20,461 bases of DNA from a virus: positions 1-20,461 of IMG/VR virus record IMGVR_UViG_3300017708_000814. The stretch is one strand, 5' to 3'. Position 1 is the stretch's first letter; each line of letters starts with the position of its first letter. A program made the position numbers and the translations under genes. Positions 1 through 7,509 of the stretch are shown piece after piece. Under the pieces are notes generated by a model. It did not search any database. It had not been told where the DNA came from and saw nothing but the letters and a program-made list of their open reading frames with translations.

Positions 1-572
1 GATGTTTCAATAGTTGATGCTGTAATAAATGATGATGTTAAATGAGTAACATTCATTCTAAATGCTTCTATATCATTTGCAAATATAGTTGAACTAGCAC
101 TTATAATAGATGCAGTCATTGGTCCTATACTATTTAAACTTGAAAATGATTCTAATTGTAAAAATTTTCCAAATCCAGCTTTTATTCTAGTACGTCCTCC
201 AGCTGAATCTTGTACATTAAGTCCATTTTCAGAATCAAATTTTAATCTTCCAGTTTGTACACCTGTACTTTTATTTCTAAATTCGATAGTATCATCATCT
301 GTAATTATATGACTAAATGATCCAGTAGGAGCAGTAACTAATATGCTACTGGATATTATACTAGCAGATATAGAAGTATTAACATGTAATCCATTATCAG
401 GAGATATTGATGCAGTTGCAGATCCAGAACCAATTTGTGATAAATTTAATCCAACAATACCAGTAGCAGGAACATTTGTTAAGGAACTACCATCTCCTAT
501 AAATGATCCACTAAACGAACCAGATAATTGCAAATCGGTACGAAACTGTTTACTATCAAATAATCTTCCCAT
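1..572 (-). CDS. Fibre-type virion structural protein, 3' end beyond window
   Basis: An open frame starts at an ATG at 572-570 that overlaps the TAA of the preceding gene (TAATG) and runs without a stop to the left edge, giving about 190 residues. It begins MGRLFDSKQF and contains GDGSSLTNVPATG near residues 29-41, a motif common in phage tail-fibre and decoration repeats. It continues as Ser/Thr/Gly/Ile/Asn-rich sequence with NGLHV, TDDDTIEFRN and FDSENGLNVQD segments, typical of beta-rich fibre shafts. No catalytic motif is visible. The tight coupling to the gp15-like gene suggests a virion protein made with the tail module. The exact role (tail fibre, whisker or baseplate-associated fibre) cannot be decided because the C-terminus is outside the window. 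Confidence 0.72.
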   Translation of the reverse strand, partial: MGRLFDSKQFRTDLQLSGSFSGSFIGDGSSLTNVPATGIVGLNLSQIGSGSATASISPDNGLHVNTSISASIISSSILVTAPTGSFSHIITDDDTIEFRNKSTGVQTGRLKFDSENGLNVQDSAGGRTRIKAGFGKFLQLESFSSLNSIGPMTASIISASSTIFANDIEAFRMNVTHLTSSFITASTIET

Positions 573-1810
573 TACTCAGTGCTCCATCTTCCATTAACTA
601 CAATTGTATCAGAACTACTTAACGTATATCCTAATGATCCAGTATTAAAATTAATTGTTTGTGGGGATGTAATTATAGGTGTCCATGTATATAAATATTT
701 GTCAATATATTGTCCGTTAATATATACATCAAATTCGTTTTTAGTTGCTGGTTCAGAATTTATAGGATTCAATGCTGCAGAACCAGAAACTTCAATTGTG
801 TCAGCATCGTTAAATGATCCAGATTGATCTGATAAATTAGTTATATATAACATTGTTGATGCATCAATAGTAGTTCCGCTACCACCGCTACCAGCTGATC
901 CTAATATAACAGATCCACCAGAAAATACTTGTTGTTGTACATTTAATATTTGTTGTGGTATTTTGGTTGTGTTAAATATATCAATATCTGCATCAATAAC
1001 TTGTGCCCATTGTACTCTTTTCAATGAATATCTTTTTTGTATAGTTGATTTTCTATATTCTTGTTCTGCCATTAATGTACCATTAACAGTTAATGGCATT
1101 GTACATCTAACTAATCTATCTTCTCCAACTGTATTAATAGTTTCAAAACTTAAACTTCTAATAAATGTTCTATATTTATTAAATTCATTACCCCATGCAA
1201 ATGTTCCATATGGCATAATTTGTTCTACCAATGTATTTAATTGAGTAGTAAAATCTGTCCATATTAATAAGTCATATTCTACATCTACATATTCTGGTAT
1301 ATTAATTGCATATAATTCTTCTGAAAGCATTGGTTCATTTGTTGGAACTGGAAATAATTCGTCTCTGTATTTATTTTGTTTATTATAACTATTTTTATAA
1401 ACAATCTGATTTCCGTTTGCAGGCCTATTTATATCTAATTTTTTTAACGTATCTCGTTCTTGTAATGAGTTTCGTTTAATCATAATTAAAGGAGATTGTA
1501 ACATTCCCTTTTCATCACGTAAATATCCTAATCTTCTTACATTATCCCATTTTTCACCATTTGAAAATATTACAGGAACATCAATTAATTCTCCATTTGC
1601 ATTTACTTGTGGCTGTATTTCATTTTCTATAAACCACTTTATAGCATAATCAATATCATATACAGTACGCTTTGGAGTTTTAACAATATCATCATCTCTT
1701 CGTATTTCGTTAGCTCTATTTAATAATTGATCATTTCTAGAGGATTCAGTACTTTTTAAAGATGGTTTATTTGTTTTACGATCTATATTTTGTCTATTCT
1801 CTCTAGACAT
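572..1810 (-). CDS. Probable tail sheath stabiliser / tail completion protein (gp15-like)
   Basis: The product is 412 aa. It starts at an ATG sharing one base with the previous TAA (TAATG). After a charged, probably disordered N-terminus (about residues 1-45), the sequence resembles gp15-type tail terminators of marine T4-like phages: YDIDYAIKWFIENEIQP, then DVPVIFSNGEKWDNVRR and SPLIMIKRNS. A central region around ELYAINIPEYVDVEYDLLIWTDF fits a tail-terminator fold. T4 gp15 is 272 aa, so this version carries extra length. The extra C-terminal part (after about residue 295) is Gly/Ser-rich and then beta-rich. In T4, gp15 caps the tail and forms the connection to the neck. Placement just after the gp13- and gp14-like genes matches the T4 order 13-14-15. 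The assignment rests on remembered family patterns plus synteny. Confidence 0.58.
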   Translation of the reverse strand: MSRENRQNIDRKTNKPSLKSTESSRNDQLLNRANEIRRDDDIVKTPKRTVYDIDYAIKWFIENEIQPQVNANGELIDVPVIFSNGEKWDNVRRLGYLRDEKGMLQSPLIMIKRNSLQERDTLKKLDINRPANGNQIVYKNSYNKQNKYRDELFPVPTNEPMLSEELYAINIPEYVDVEYDLLIWTDFTTQLNTLVEQIMPYGTFAWGNEFNKYRTFIRSLSFETINTVGEDRLVRCTMPLTVNGTLMAEQEYRKSTIQKRYSLKRVQWAQVIDADIDIFNTTKIPQQILNVQQQVFSGGSVILGSAGSGGSGTTIDASTMLYITNLSDQSGSFNDADTIEVSGSAALNPINSEPATKNEFDVYINGQYIDKYLYTWTPIITSPQTINFNTGSLGYTLSSSDTIVVNGRWSTE

Positions 1811-2331
1811 TATTCAAATCCTTTATATGATGGTTCATTATCTGAACCAAATCTCATTTTTCTTATATTAGTTGGTGTTTGTCTAGTTACATGTGCATCA
1901 CATAAAACAGATACACTATATCCAAAGTCACTACCATTAGGCCATGTTTCAGGATTTTTACCAGCAAAATATTGATTTGCGTCGACATTATCTAATTCAT
2001 AAAATTCAGCATCCCATTTTACAATATCACCAACTTCTGGATAAAATCCTGCTTTTTCTATAATATCTCTTGAAATGCCAAATTGTGCAGTTCTGGTATA
2101 TGAATGCCCATAATCATCCATTGATCCATTTTTATTTTCTTTAGTTATTACAACAGGAATTAGTATAGAATCAAAATATGTTTTAGATGTAGATTCTCCA
2201 TATATATTTGAATTTGATTCTTCTACTACTAATTTGAAAAATTCTATTTCAGTATCTATAATAGAATTTATTAATTCTGAATTTATAGAAGCAAGAAATT
2301 TTGCATCCCGTTGTGTCCCAAATAATGCCAT
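1810..2331 (-). CDS. Probable neck protein (gp14-like)
   Basis: The product is 173 aa, shorter than T4 gp14 (256 aa). The N-terminal helix (DAKFLASINSELINSIIDTEIEFFKLVVEE) is followed by NIYGES, then a beta-rich core with FDSILIPVVITKEN, ISRDIIEKAGFYPEVGDIVKWDAEFYELDNV and NQYFAGKNPETWP. Marine T4-like phages carry proteins with this pattern between gp13- and gp15-like genes, where they act in head closure and the head-tail joint. It begins 3 nt after the gp13-like stop and ends in a TAATG overlap with the gp15-like start, so all three are likely translated together. No enzyme motif is visible. The product could instead be a different head-completion protein. Confidence 0.52.
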   Translation of the reverse strand: MALFGTQRDAKFLASINSELINSIIDTEIEFFKLVVEESNSNIYGESTSKTYFDSILIPVVITKENKNGSMDDYGHSYTRTAQFGISRDIIEKAGFYPEVGDIVKWDAEFYELDNVDANQYFAGKNPETWPNGSDFGYSVSVLCDAHVTRQTPTNIRKMRFGSDNEPSYKGFE

Positions 2332-2334
2332 AAT

Positions 2335-3558
2335 TTACCCTACGTATATTTTTGTTGGTATTCTAGATAATACTTCATTCATTGCATCATTTTCAGCTTG
2401 TTGTCTTGTCATCATACTCTCTTTAGTTAATTTGTCTAAAAATTCTCGTAATTGCGTAATTAATGCGTCTTTTTCTGTTTGTCCTTGTGTTACTAATTCA
2501 GATCCATTTAATGTTACTTCTGAATTTGGTATTGGTACTGTTGAATATTTTCCTCTAACGTATCCTAACATTTCTTTAATAATTGCCAATCCATATTTAA
2601 TAATCCAAGCCCTACCCATATCATTAATATGACTAAATTGCTGATATGTATATGGAATATTTGATGCATCACTTATTACATTATTCATTACTGCGGTATT
2701 ACCGAATAACACAGCTTGATCTGCTTTTTTCTCTTCATATACATATTCTACATAAAAAGAATCAAAATGTAAATCTGCTAACGATCCAGATACAGATGGT
2801 ACTGGAAATATTTTTATATCATCGCCATGTACTTCAAATGACCAATGAGATTTTCTTATTCTATCATTAAATTCGATAGTTTGAATTCTTAATAAGTCTT
2901 GATGTAATGGCATCATCATGAAATTAACAGATGGTGAAAATCCACCAAAATCCATTGAATCTAATAAATTTTGTGATCCTAAACCTGTTCCTACAAATGG
3001 ATCAAAATATCTTATAATTGCAGGTGGTACATTATGTAATACTCTTTTAATTTCAATTGAGCTAGATGCATCTAATGGTAACCCTGATTCAGATATAGCT
3101 GTTTTTATATTATAGTTTTGAACACCTGGCGATGTTTTTACTTTAGCTGTATACCATTTATCATGTCCTCCAGAATCAGCTTCTGCTCCATATGTTTTTG
3201 ATAATTTTGTAACATATGACAATGAAGATCCTACCAATGTATTTGATAAACTTTCGCTTACTAAAAAGTCAGATCCTGTTTGTATTCCTAATGTGCTTAA
3301 TAAATTATTTGTAATATTTACTTGATTTACTTGATTTGAGTATTCAATTACTGCTGATTCAAATGCTGTATAAAAATTTATGTCTATTAATTCAACATCC
3401 ATAATTGGATATCCAACATTTTGTGCTGCAAACTTTGCAAATGCATCTGATTGAGTTTGAAACATAGTATCATTGTCAAAGAACCCAAATGGTGTATTTC
3501 CTGCGGTAAAAGATGAACTTCCGGGCCAAATTGGCTTATTTTCACTATAATCTGCCAT
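2335..3558 (-). CDS. Probable neck / head-completion protein (gp13-like)
   Basis: The product is 407 aa, beginning with ATG and an AAAGGA ribosome site in the 21-nt gap. Recognisable stretches are YPIMDVELIDINFYTAFESAVIEYSNQ (about residues 50-76), a central beta-rich region with DDIKIFPVP, and a C-terminal part reading WIIKYGLAIIKEMLGYVRGKY, then PIPNSEVTLNGSELVTQG, a charged helix and IPTKIYVG. Marine T4-like phages carry this pattern next to gp14- and gp15-like genes, where it is usually annotated as a neck protein. T4 gp13 (309 aa) attaches beneath the portal after packaging. Being first in the 13-14-15 block supports the call. The exact equivalence to T4 gp13 is inference. Confidence 0.52.
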   Translation of the reverse strand: MADYSENKPIWPGSSSFTAGNTPFGFFDNDTMFQTQSDAFAKFAAQNVGYPIMDVELIDINFYTAFESAVIEYSNQVNQVNITNNLLSTLGIQTGSDFLVSESLSNTLVGSSLSYVTKLSKTYGAEADSGGHDKWYTAKVKTSPGVQNYNIKTAISESGLPLDASSSIEIKRVLHNVPPAIIRYFDPFVGTGLGSQNLLDSMDFGGFSPSVNFMMMPLHQDLLRIQTIEFNDRIRKSHWSFEVHGDDIKIFPVPSVSGSLADLHFDSFYVEYVYEEKKADQAVLFGNTAVMNNVISDASNIPYTYQQFSHINDMGRAWIIKYGLAIIKEMLGYVRGKYSTVPIPNSEVTLNGSELVTQGQTEKDALITQLREFLDKLTKESMMTRQQAENDAMNEVLSRIPTKIYVG

Positions 3559-3571
3559 GTATTCCTTTTAT

Positions 3572-3580
3572 TATAAATAT
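3572..3580 (-). promoter_or_regulatory. ATATTTATA intergenic motif upstream of gp13-like gene
   Basis: Read on the coding strand the site is ATATTTATA followed by ATAAAAGGA. It lies 13 nt before the ATG at 3558 and overlaps the stop of the 91-aa gene. The following sequence is nearly the same as at 3870-3878. It is the reverse complement of the T4 late promoter core TATAAATA plus one base, so orientation and function are uncertain. Confidence 0.4.
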
Positions 3581-3855
3581 TATTGGAGTTTAGTTAATGT
3601 AGTTTCTAATAACTGCATTTGCTCTAATGTTTCTATTTTACCTACTGATATTTTTCTTATTGCATGAAATGATTTAATTGCTGGATATGGAGTCATTATC
3701 TTAACTGTTATTAATTCTGCTCCTTTGCCTAAGTCTTGTTCAATGTGAACCATTAAGACCATTCTTATTGCTCTTATGCGATCTAAACAATCAACAAGAT
3801 TGCCTTTATAGCGTATACGCATTTGCATTGAATATTTTGTTCTAGGTACTGCCAT
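3580..3855 (-). CDS. Conserved small protein of unknown function
   Basis: A 91-aa basic protein starting MAVPRTKYSMQMRIRYKGNL. Alternating hydrophobic strands and helices (strand MQMRIRY, helix VDCLDRIRAIRMV, strand LITVKIMT, helix AIKSFHAIRKIS, C-terminal helix) suggest a small alpha/beta sandwich. I do not recognise the family. It lies between the major capsid gene and the neck genes, just downstream of the hairpin at 3892-3915, so it heads the neck transcription segment. Its TAA overlaps an ATATTTATA motif that sits upstream of the next gene. A head-joining or assembly role is possible from context only. Confidence 0.7.
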   Translation of the reverse strand: MAVPRTKYSMQMRIRYKGNLVDCLDRIRAIRMVLMVHIEQDLGKGAELITVKIMTPYPAIKSFHAIRKISVGKIETLEQMQLLETTLTKLQ

Positions 3856-3869
3856 AATACTTCTTTTAT

Positions 3870-3878
3870 TATAAATAT
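3870..3878 (-). promoter_or_regulatory. ATATTTATA intergenic motif upstream of the 91-aa gene
   Basis: ATATTTATAATAAAAG on the coding strand, 14 nt before the ATG at 3855, matches the 3572-3580 site over 16 bases. It directly follows the post-capsid hairpin (3892-3915), a sensible place for a new promoter. Function is inferred from repetition and placement only. Confidence 0.4.
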
Positions 3879-3891
3879 CAAAACAGTAAGA

Positions 3892-3915
3892 AAGGGATGA
3901 AATAAATCATCCCTT
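3892..3915 (-). terminator. Hairpin terminator after the major capsid gene
   Basis: A perfect 9-bp inverted repeat (AAGGGATGA / TCATCCCTT) with a 6-nt loop lies 43 nt beyond the gp23 stop. On the minus strand it is followed by a moderately T-rich stretch (TCTTACTGTTTTG). The U-tract is weak, so it may be an imperfect terminator or an RNA-stabilising 3' hairpin. Confidence 0.6.
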
Positions 3916-3957
3916 CCTAGTTTATGTTAAATAAAATTTAATTAGTTATTAAAACTA

Positions 3958-5637
3958 TTAAACTGTATCTAATCCAGCAACATATACTTTACCGTAGAAT
4001 TCTGGTCTAACCATTTTCTTAGCATATCTTGTCATTACACCTTTTCTTGGTGTGAAATTAACAGGATCGTATACTAGTGGAGTCATAATTAAAGGTACGT
4101 ATGGAGCATAAACTGCACCAGTTTCAAGGAATTGAGCTCCTCTATAACCCATAAGGATTACGTTCTCTTTCATGTATGGATTCTTATAAACTGTGTATCT
4201 ATTATTGATTGAACCAATTTTTTGAACACCAGCAGCAAATTCCATTTTAGTACCATCTGTGTCGGCAGCAAATCCAGGAATAGATTCTAGGATAGTTGCA
4301 ACAGCAGGTGATGTTACTAAGAAATTAGCGCCACCCCTTAGGGTTTTTTGATGAATTTTATTAGATACTTTTTGAAGTTTAGTTCCTAAAGTTTGGAACC
4401 ACTCTCCTTGAGTATTATAATATCCACCAGCATCAACAGCTTTTCCTTCGAATGCTGTTCCAGCGGCATTAATAAATTGATTAGATTGAGCTGACCAATA
4501 TTCAGTTGTTACTGCGCCATTGATTAACATATCTAAAATTTCAAGATCAATTTCCATTGATACATATTCACTTAACATTGAAGTTAATTCAGCTTCAGCG
4601 TCAATTGAGTGATATGCATTCAAATCTTGAGCAAATTCAGGAGTCCAAACAGCCTTTAACTTTCTAGTCTTAGCTACGATTGGGTCTGATTGCATTTCAA
4701 GATTTACTTCTGGAATATTAATGTCAGTACCATTATCGATACCAGTATTAACACTTGATCCAGCAAATGGGTTACTATCTTCAAAATCACCTCTAGTAGT
4801 ATCAGATGGTTGTTTGCTATATTTAACTGTGAATCCTCTATGGGTTCCATTAGCTAATAACGCACCTGATCCTGTTGCTACAAATATTACATTGTCACCA
4901 CTAACTTTTGTTAATGCTGGGAATATACTAATTGCAGTTGCACTTGATTGTGATTCAATTGTAAATGATCTTACAGCTGTTGCATCTGATCCTGATAATG
5001 ATGAAAGTGGTAAAGTTAAAGTTTTATGTTCAACTGTATTTTTACCTAATCCAATAATATCACCATCAAAATTTAATGAAGCTGATGTTGCACTTGCAAT
5101 TGTTACGTCTAAACCAAATCCACCAGCACCTGCAGCAGATGATGTTTCATTGATTGAATATCCAAATCTACCAGCACCATATAAACCACCAGAAGCGTCT
5201 GCAGCATCAGATGTTACACCAAACATAGAGTTGTTAGCATTTGGAGAACCAAATTTAAACTCATTAGATGTACCACCAGTTGTTTCAAAGCCTGGTTGAG
5301 ATGTACCGTATTTAAAATCTAGATAAAATACTAGTCCTGAAGGTAGGTTCATTGGTTGTACAGAAACGAATTCTTTTGCTGCAAATTCAGCAAATATTCT
5401 TCTTACCAATGGTAAAGCTACACCAGCCCACTCTTCAGAGTTAGCAGATGTACCAGTTGATGAAGCTTCTTTCACTAATTGTCTAGCTTGATTTTCAAGC
5501 AATTGAGACATACCAGATCTTTGAGTATCTCCATCTAATCCTTCAAGAAGTCCTGTTCTTTCCCATTTTGATACTAAACCTTTAGCAGCATTTCTTTGGG
5601 AAGGATTATTGTCTTCTAATAAAGATGAAATTTCCAT
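3958..5637 (-). CDS. 23: Major capsid protein (gp23)
   Basis: The 559-aa product builds the hexameric head shell. T4-type gp23 signatures are clear: RRIFAEFAAKEFVSVQPMNL near residue 80, a long variable insertion, then KLKAVWTPEFAQDLNAYHSI (about 327-346), the helix SMLSEYVSMEIDLEILDML, VTSPAVATILESI, and the C-terminal run YKNPYMKENVILMGYRG through APYVPLIMTPLVYDP to RYAKKMVRPEFYGKVYVAG. The length is close to T4 gp23 (521 aa). The N-terminus should be a prodomain removed by gp21: LLE|G at residues 30-33 fits the T4 (L/I)xE cleavage preference, but this site is inferred. It follows scaffold gp22 after 19 nt and is followed by a hairpin. The leader has AGAAAG rather than a strong Shine-Dalgarno sequence. 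Confidence 0.97.
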   Translation of the reverse strand: MEISSLLEDNNPSQRNAAKGLVSKWERTGLLEGLDGDTQRSGMSQLLENQARQLVKEASSTGTSANSEEWAGVALPLVRRIFAEFAAKEFVSVQPMNLPSGLVFYLDFKYGTSQPGFETTGGTSNEFKFGSPNANNSMFGVTSDAADASGGLYGAGRFGYSINETSSAAGAGGFGLDVTIASATSASLNFDGDIIGLGKNTVEHKTLTLPLSSLSGSDATAVRSFTIESQSSATAISIFPALTKVSGDNVIFVATGSGALLANGTHRGFTVKYSKQPSDTTRGDFEDSNPFAGSSVNTGIDNGTDINIPEVNLEMQSDPIVAKTRKLKAVWTPEFAQDLNAYHSIDAEAELTSMLSEYVSMEIDLEILDMLINGAVTTEYWSAQSNQFINAAGTAFEGKAVDAGGYYNTQGEWFQTLGTKLQKVSNKIHQKTLRGGANFLVTSPAVATILESIPGFAADTDGTKMEFAAGVQKIGSINNRYTVYKNPYMKENVILMGYRGAQFLETGAVYAPYVPLIMTPLVYDPVNFTPRKGVMTRYAKKMVRPEFYGKVYVAGLDTV

Positions 5638-5656
5638 TTTTATTTTTCTTTCTTGT

Positions 5657-6691
5657 TTAAAGCAACCCGGCTAATTTTTTCCATCTATTAGCTAATTGGT
5701 TGCCTTCATTAATAATTTGTTTAGTTGGTTCACTTGGAGCTGTTGTTCCTGAAGCTTTAGATGCGAAACTTTCTTTCACAATCTTTTTCTTTTTAACAGG
5801 AAGTTGAAAACTCTCAGCTAATGTACTAAACACTAATTTTACTTCTCTTGTATTACCAGCTCTATCAAAATTTTCAATTACTGTCATTTTTTGATTTTCT
5901 GATAATTCAAAATTTCTGAATAATTTATTGGTATAAAGAAGTTTTGCATTTAAAAGATTAACTTCATTAATTGTGTCTTTTAAAGAATGAATTGTATCAT
6001 ATGCTTCAGTTAGTTCTTCAGATAATTCGTCCATTTTTTCTTTTGGTTCTTCTTTATCTTCGTCTTCTTCTTCAGCTTCTGTTACTATTTCATCATCTTC
6101 AGAAAGAATTTCTTCGATAATTTCGTCAATGTTAAAGTCTTCCTCTATTTTGTCATCAGAATCTTTATCAGCTTTTGCTGGTTCTTCTTCGACTGCTTCA
6201 GGTAATACTTCTTCAGTTACGTCTTCATCTAGATCTTCTTCTAGTTCACGAATTATTGCTTCTAGTTCTAAGTCTTCTTCCGTTGGTGCCATTGAATTAG
6301 CGTCAGTTGGATCTTCATCTGCATCGTTCATATACATACCTTCCATTGACATATCGTCAGCAGGTGCTTCCATTTCTGGGGCAGGTGCTTCCATGTCCAT
6401 TTCGGCATCCATTTCTGGTGCAGGTGCTTCCATATCCATTTCAGCTGCAGCATCCATTTCTCCACCTTCTTCTGGCTGATACATTACATCATGCTCATCA
6501 ACTGGTGCAGTCATGTCTTCTGGGGCTTCCATTTCTTCTTCGGCTAAGTCTTCGGATATCTTTGCGGTTAACATACTTTGAATTCTAGGAGCAAAAGCTT
6601 CTTCTAATGCAATCTTTGCGTTTGCTAATGCAGTTTCTTTAACAGCTTTAGCATCTGCGATTGCTTCTTTAAGCAAATCAGATTTTGCCAT
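5657..6691 (-). CDS. 22: Prohead core scaffolding protein (gp22-like)
   Basis: A 344-aa, extremely acidic protein expected to form the internal scaffold on which gp23 assembles, before digestion by gp21. The N-terminal helix (LLKEAIADAKAVKETALANAKIALEEAF) and C-terminal segments (LNAKLLYTNKLFRNFELSE, NFDRAGNTREVKLVFSTLAESF, ending NRWKKLAGLL) match the gp22 pattern of marine T4-like phages. The middle (about residues 50-220) is low-complexity Asp/Glu/Met/Pro, with a tandem MDMEAPAPEM-type repeat at about 83-109. It has a good ribosome site (AAGGAG, 7 nt before ATG), a long structured leader, and an upstream terminator, so it probably starts its own high-expression unit with gp23. T4 gp22 is 269 aa; the acidic insert explains the added length. 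Confidence 0.88.
   Translation of the reverse strand: MAKSDLLKEAIADAKAVKETALANAKIALEEAFAPRIQSMLTAKISEDLAEEEMEAPEDMTAPVDEHDVMYQPEEGGEMDAAAEMDMEAPAPEMDAEMDMEAPAPEMEAPADDMSMEGMYMNDADEDPTDANSMAPTEEDLELEAIIRELEEDLDEDVTEEVLPEAVEEEPAKADKDSDDKIEEDFNIDEIIEEILSEDDEIVTEAEEEDEDKEEPKEKMDELSEELTEAYDTIHSLKDTINEVNLLNAKLLYTNKLFRNFELSENQKMTVIENFDRAGNTREVKLVFSTLAESFQLPVKKKKIVKESFASKASGTTAPSEPTKQIINEGNQLANRWKKLAGLL
6353..6457 (-). repeat. In-frame tandem repeat inside the scaffold gene
   Basis: The segment encodes residues about 79-113, in which EMDMEAPAPEM occurs twice, followed by a partial EAPADDM copy. At DNA level the plus strand shows repeated CAGGTGCTTCCAT separated by similar spacers. Such arrays change copy number by slippage; here the unit keeps the reading frame and the acidic/Pro character. 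Confidence 0.7.
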
Positions 6692-6698
6692 ATTGTTT

Positions 6699-6704
6699 CT
6701 CCTT
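6699..6704 (-). promoter_or_regulatory. Strong Shine-Dalgarno site of gp22
   Basis: AAGGAG on the minus strand lies 7 nt before the ATG at 6691. It is the best Shine-Dalgarno match in the window and fixes the gp22 start. It matters for the ribosome finding because the candidate hosts (Bacteroidota) normally make little use of such sites. Confidence 0.75.
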
Positions 6705-6720
6705 AAATTTATTTTGGAAA

Positions 6721-6740
6721 TAAGATTATTGTGAATCTTA
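6721..6740 (-). other. Inverted repeat in the gp22 leader
   Basis: TAAGATT (6721-6727) and AATCTTA (6734-6740) form a perfect 7-bp stem with a 6-nt loop, and a third TAAGATT follows at 6742-6748. It sits upstream of the AAGGAG site in the gp22 leader. It could be a small RNA hairpin or a protein-binding operator; there is no T-tract, so it is not a terminator. Confidence 0.4.
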
Positions 6741-6790
6741 ATAAGATTATATTGTTGTATGACGTTATATAGATTAATAACGTATTTTAA

Positions 6791-6798
6791 ATAAATAT
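6791..6798 (-). promoter_or_regulatory. ATATTTAT intergenic motif in the gp22 leader region
   Basis: ATATTTAT on the coding strand lies about 20 nt beyond the T-tract of the terminator at 6819-6849 and about 100 nt before gp22. It is one of seven intergenic copies. Its position right after a terminator would suit a promoter for gp22-gp23; this is inferred. Confidence 0.35.
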
Positions 6799-6818
6799 AG
6801 ATGAAGTAAAAAAACAGT

Positions 6819-6849
6819 AAAAAAGCCCTAACATTTCTGCTAGGGCCTT
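6819..6849 (-). terminator. Rho-independent terminator upstream of gp22
   Basis: On the minus strand AAGGCCCTA, a 10-nt loop, then TAGGGC and TTTTTT. The core stem is 6 bp (GCCCTA/TAGGGC, 6841-6846 with 6825-6830), extended by flanking A-T pairs with one bulge. A second T-run follows at 6808-6814. It lies 22 nt beyond the stop of the bS21-like gene, so transcripts from the portal side are expected to stop before gp22. Confidence 0.85.
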
Positions 6850-6871
6850 ATATAATAAAAATAAATACTAT

Positions 6872-7111
6872 TTAATCTCTATCATTTAATGATTGCATTC
6901 GTTGTTTATAACTAGCTTGAATCATTTGTTGTCTTTTTATAATACTAGGTTTAATATATTCTTTTTTATCTTTAAGAATATTTAACGTATCTGCAGACTT
7001 TAATTTTCTTTTCCAATTACGTAAGGCAAAATTTATATCTTTACCAACTACGCTTGATCCTATACTATGACCTGGAATAATTGTTTGATGTTGCTTTAAT
7101 TTTTTATTCAT
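6872..7111 (-). CDS. Ribosomal protein bS21-like protein
   Basis: A 79-aa, strongly basic protein. The stretch from about residue 24 follows the bS21 layout: KDINFALRNWKRKLKSADTL (compare the ALRxFKR core of bS21), then KDKKEYIKPSIIKRQQMIQASYKQRM, matching the ..Y.KPS..KR.....A.Y.. end of Bacteroidota-type bS21. A roughly 20-residue N-terminal extension (HQTIIPGHSIGSSVVG) is additional. bS21 is a small-subunit protein near the 16S rRNA 3' end that affects mRNA recruitment, and phage-encoded bS21 homologues are known. It overlaps the previous gene by ATGA and is followed by a terminator, so it closes the portal-to-gp21 transcription segment. Homology is judged by eye; an unrelated basic nucleic-acid-binding protein is the alternative. 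Confidence 0.68.
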   Translation of the reverse strand: MNKKLKQHQTIIPGHSIGSSVVGKDINFALRNWKRKLKSADTLNILKDKKEYIKPSIIKRQQMIQASYKQRMQSLNDRD

Positions 7112-7467
7112 ACTTGTGGGGGTTGAGGTGTAACTTGTTTTTGTATTGGTTTTAATGTAAATGCAAATTTTTCTACTTCTGGTAATTGACTTACAAATCC
7201 TTGTATTCGTTGTGACTCTTTAGCAGGATCTTCTCCTAATCTAACATAGAAAAAGCCTTTTCCAGCAGCATCATCAAATTTTGTTTTAATTACATGCATT
7301 CCTTTTTTATTTAAAAATGCTTGAATATCAGCTTTAACATTACCTGCAGTAGCAGGATCAATTAATTTATAAAGAAATCCTCCTTTATAATCTGATATTT
7401 TATTTAAAAGGTCAGCTTCTTTTATACTAACTCCGAAAAATTCATGATACATATTTTTATTTGGCAT
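7108..7467 (-). CDS. Conserved small protein of unknown function
   Basis: A 119-aa protein starting MPNKNMYHEFFGV. The predicted pattern is helix (KEADLLNKISDY), strand (FLYKLI), helix (NVKADIQAFLNKKG), strand (MHVIKTKF), strand (GFFYVRL), helix (SQRIQGFVSQL), strand (KFAFTLKPI), suggesting a ferredoxin-like alpha/beta fold, ending in a Pro/Gln tail. I do not recognise the family. It lies between a conserved 121-aa head-module gene and the bS21-like gene, to which it is joined by ATGA. The 42-nt gap upstream is the only gap over 20 nt without the ATATTTAT motif. Confidence 0.65.
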   Translation of the reverse strand: MPNKNMYHEFFGVSIKEADLLNKISDYKGGFLYKLIDPATAGNVKADIQAFLNKKGMHVIKTKFDDAAGKGFFYVRLGEDPAKESQRIQGFVSQLPEVEKFAFTLKPIQKQVTPQPPQV

Positions 7468-7509
7468 CTTATTCCTATATATTATAATAATTTTATTTTA
7501 ATAATCCAA

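Noticed and set aside
4721-5299. A 192-aa open frame on the plus strand within the capsid gene
   Set aside because: It lies wholly antisense to gp23, whose homology is certain. It has no ribosome site and its Pro/Leu/Asn-rich sequence is a codon-bias shadow.
6129-6588. Two overlapping plus-strand open frames, Ser-rich and Leu/His-rich
   Set aside because: Both are antisense reading of the acidic repeat of gp22. They have low-complexity composition and no ribosome site.
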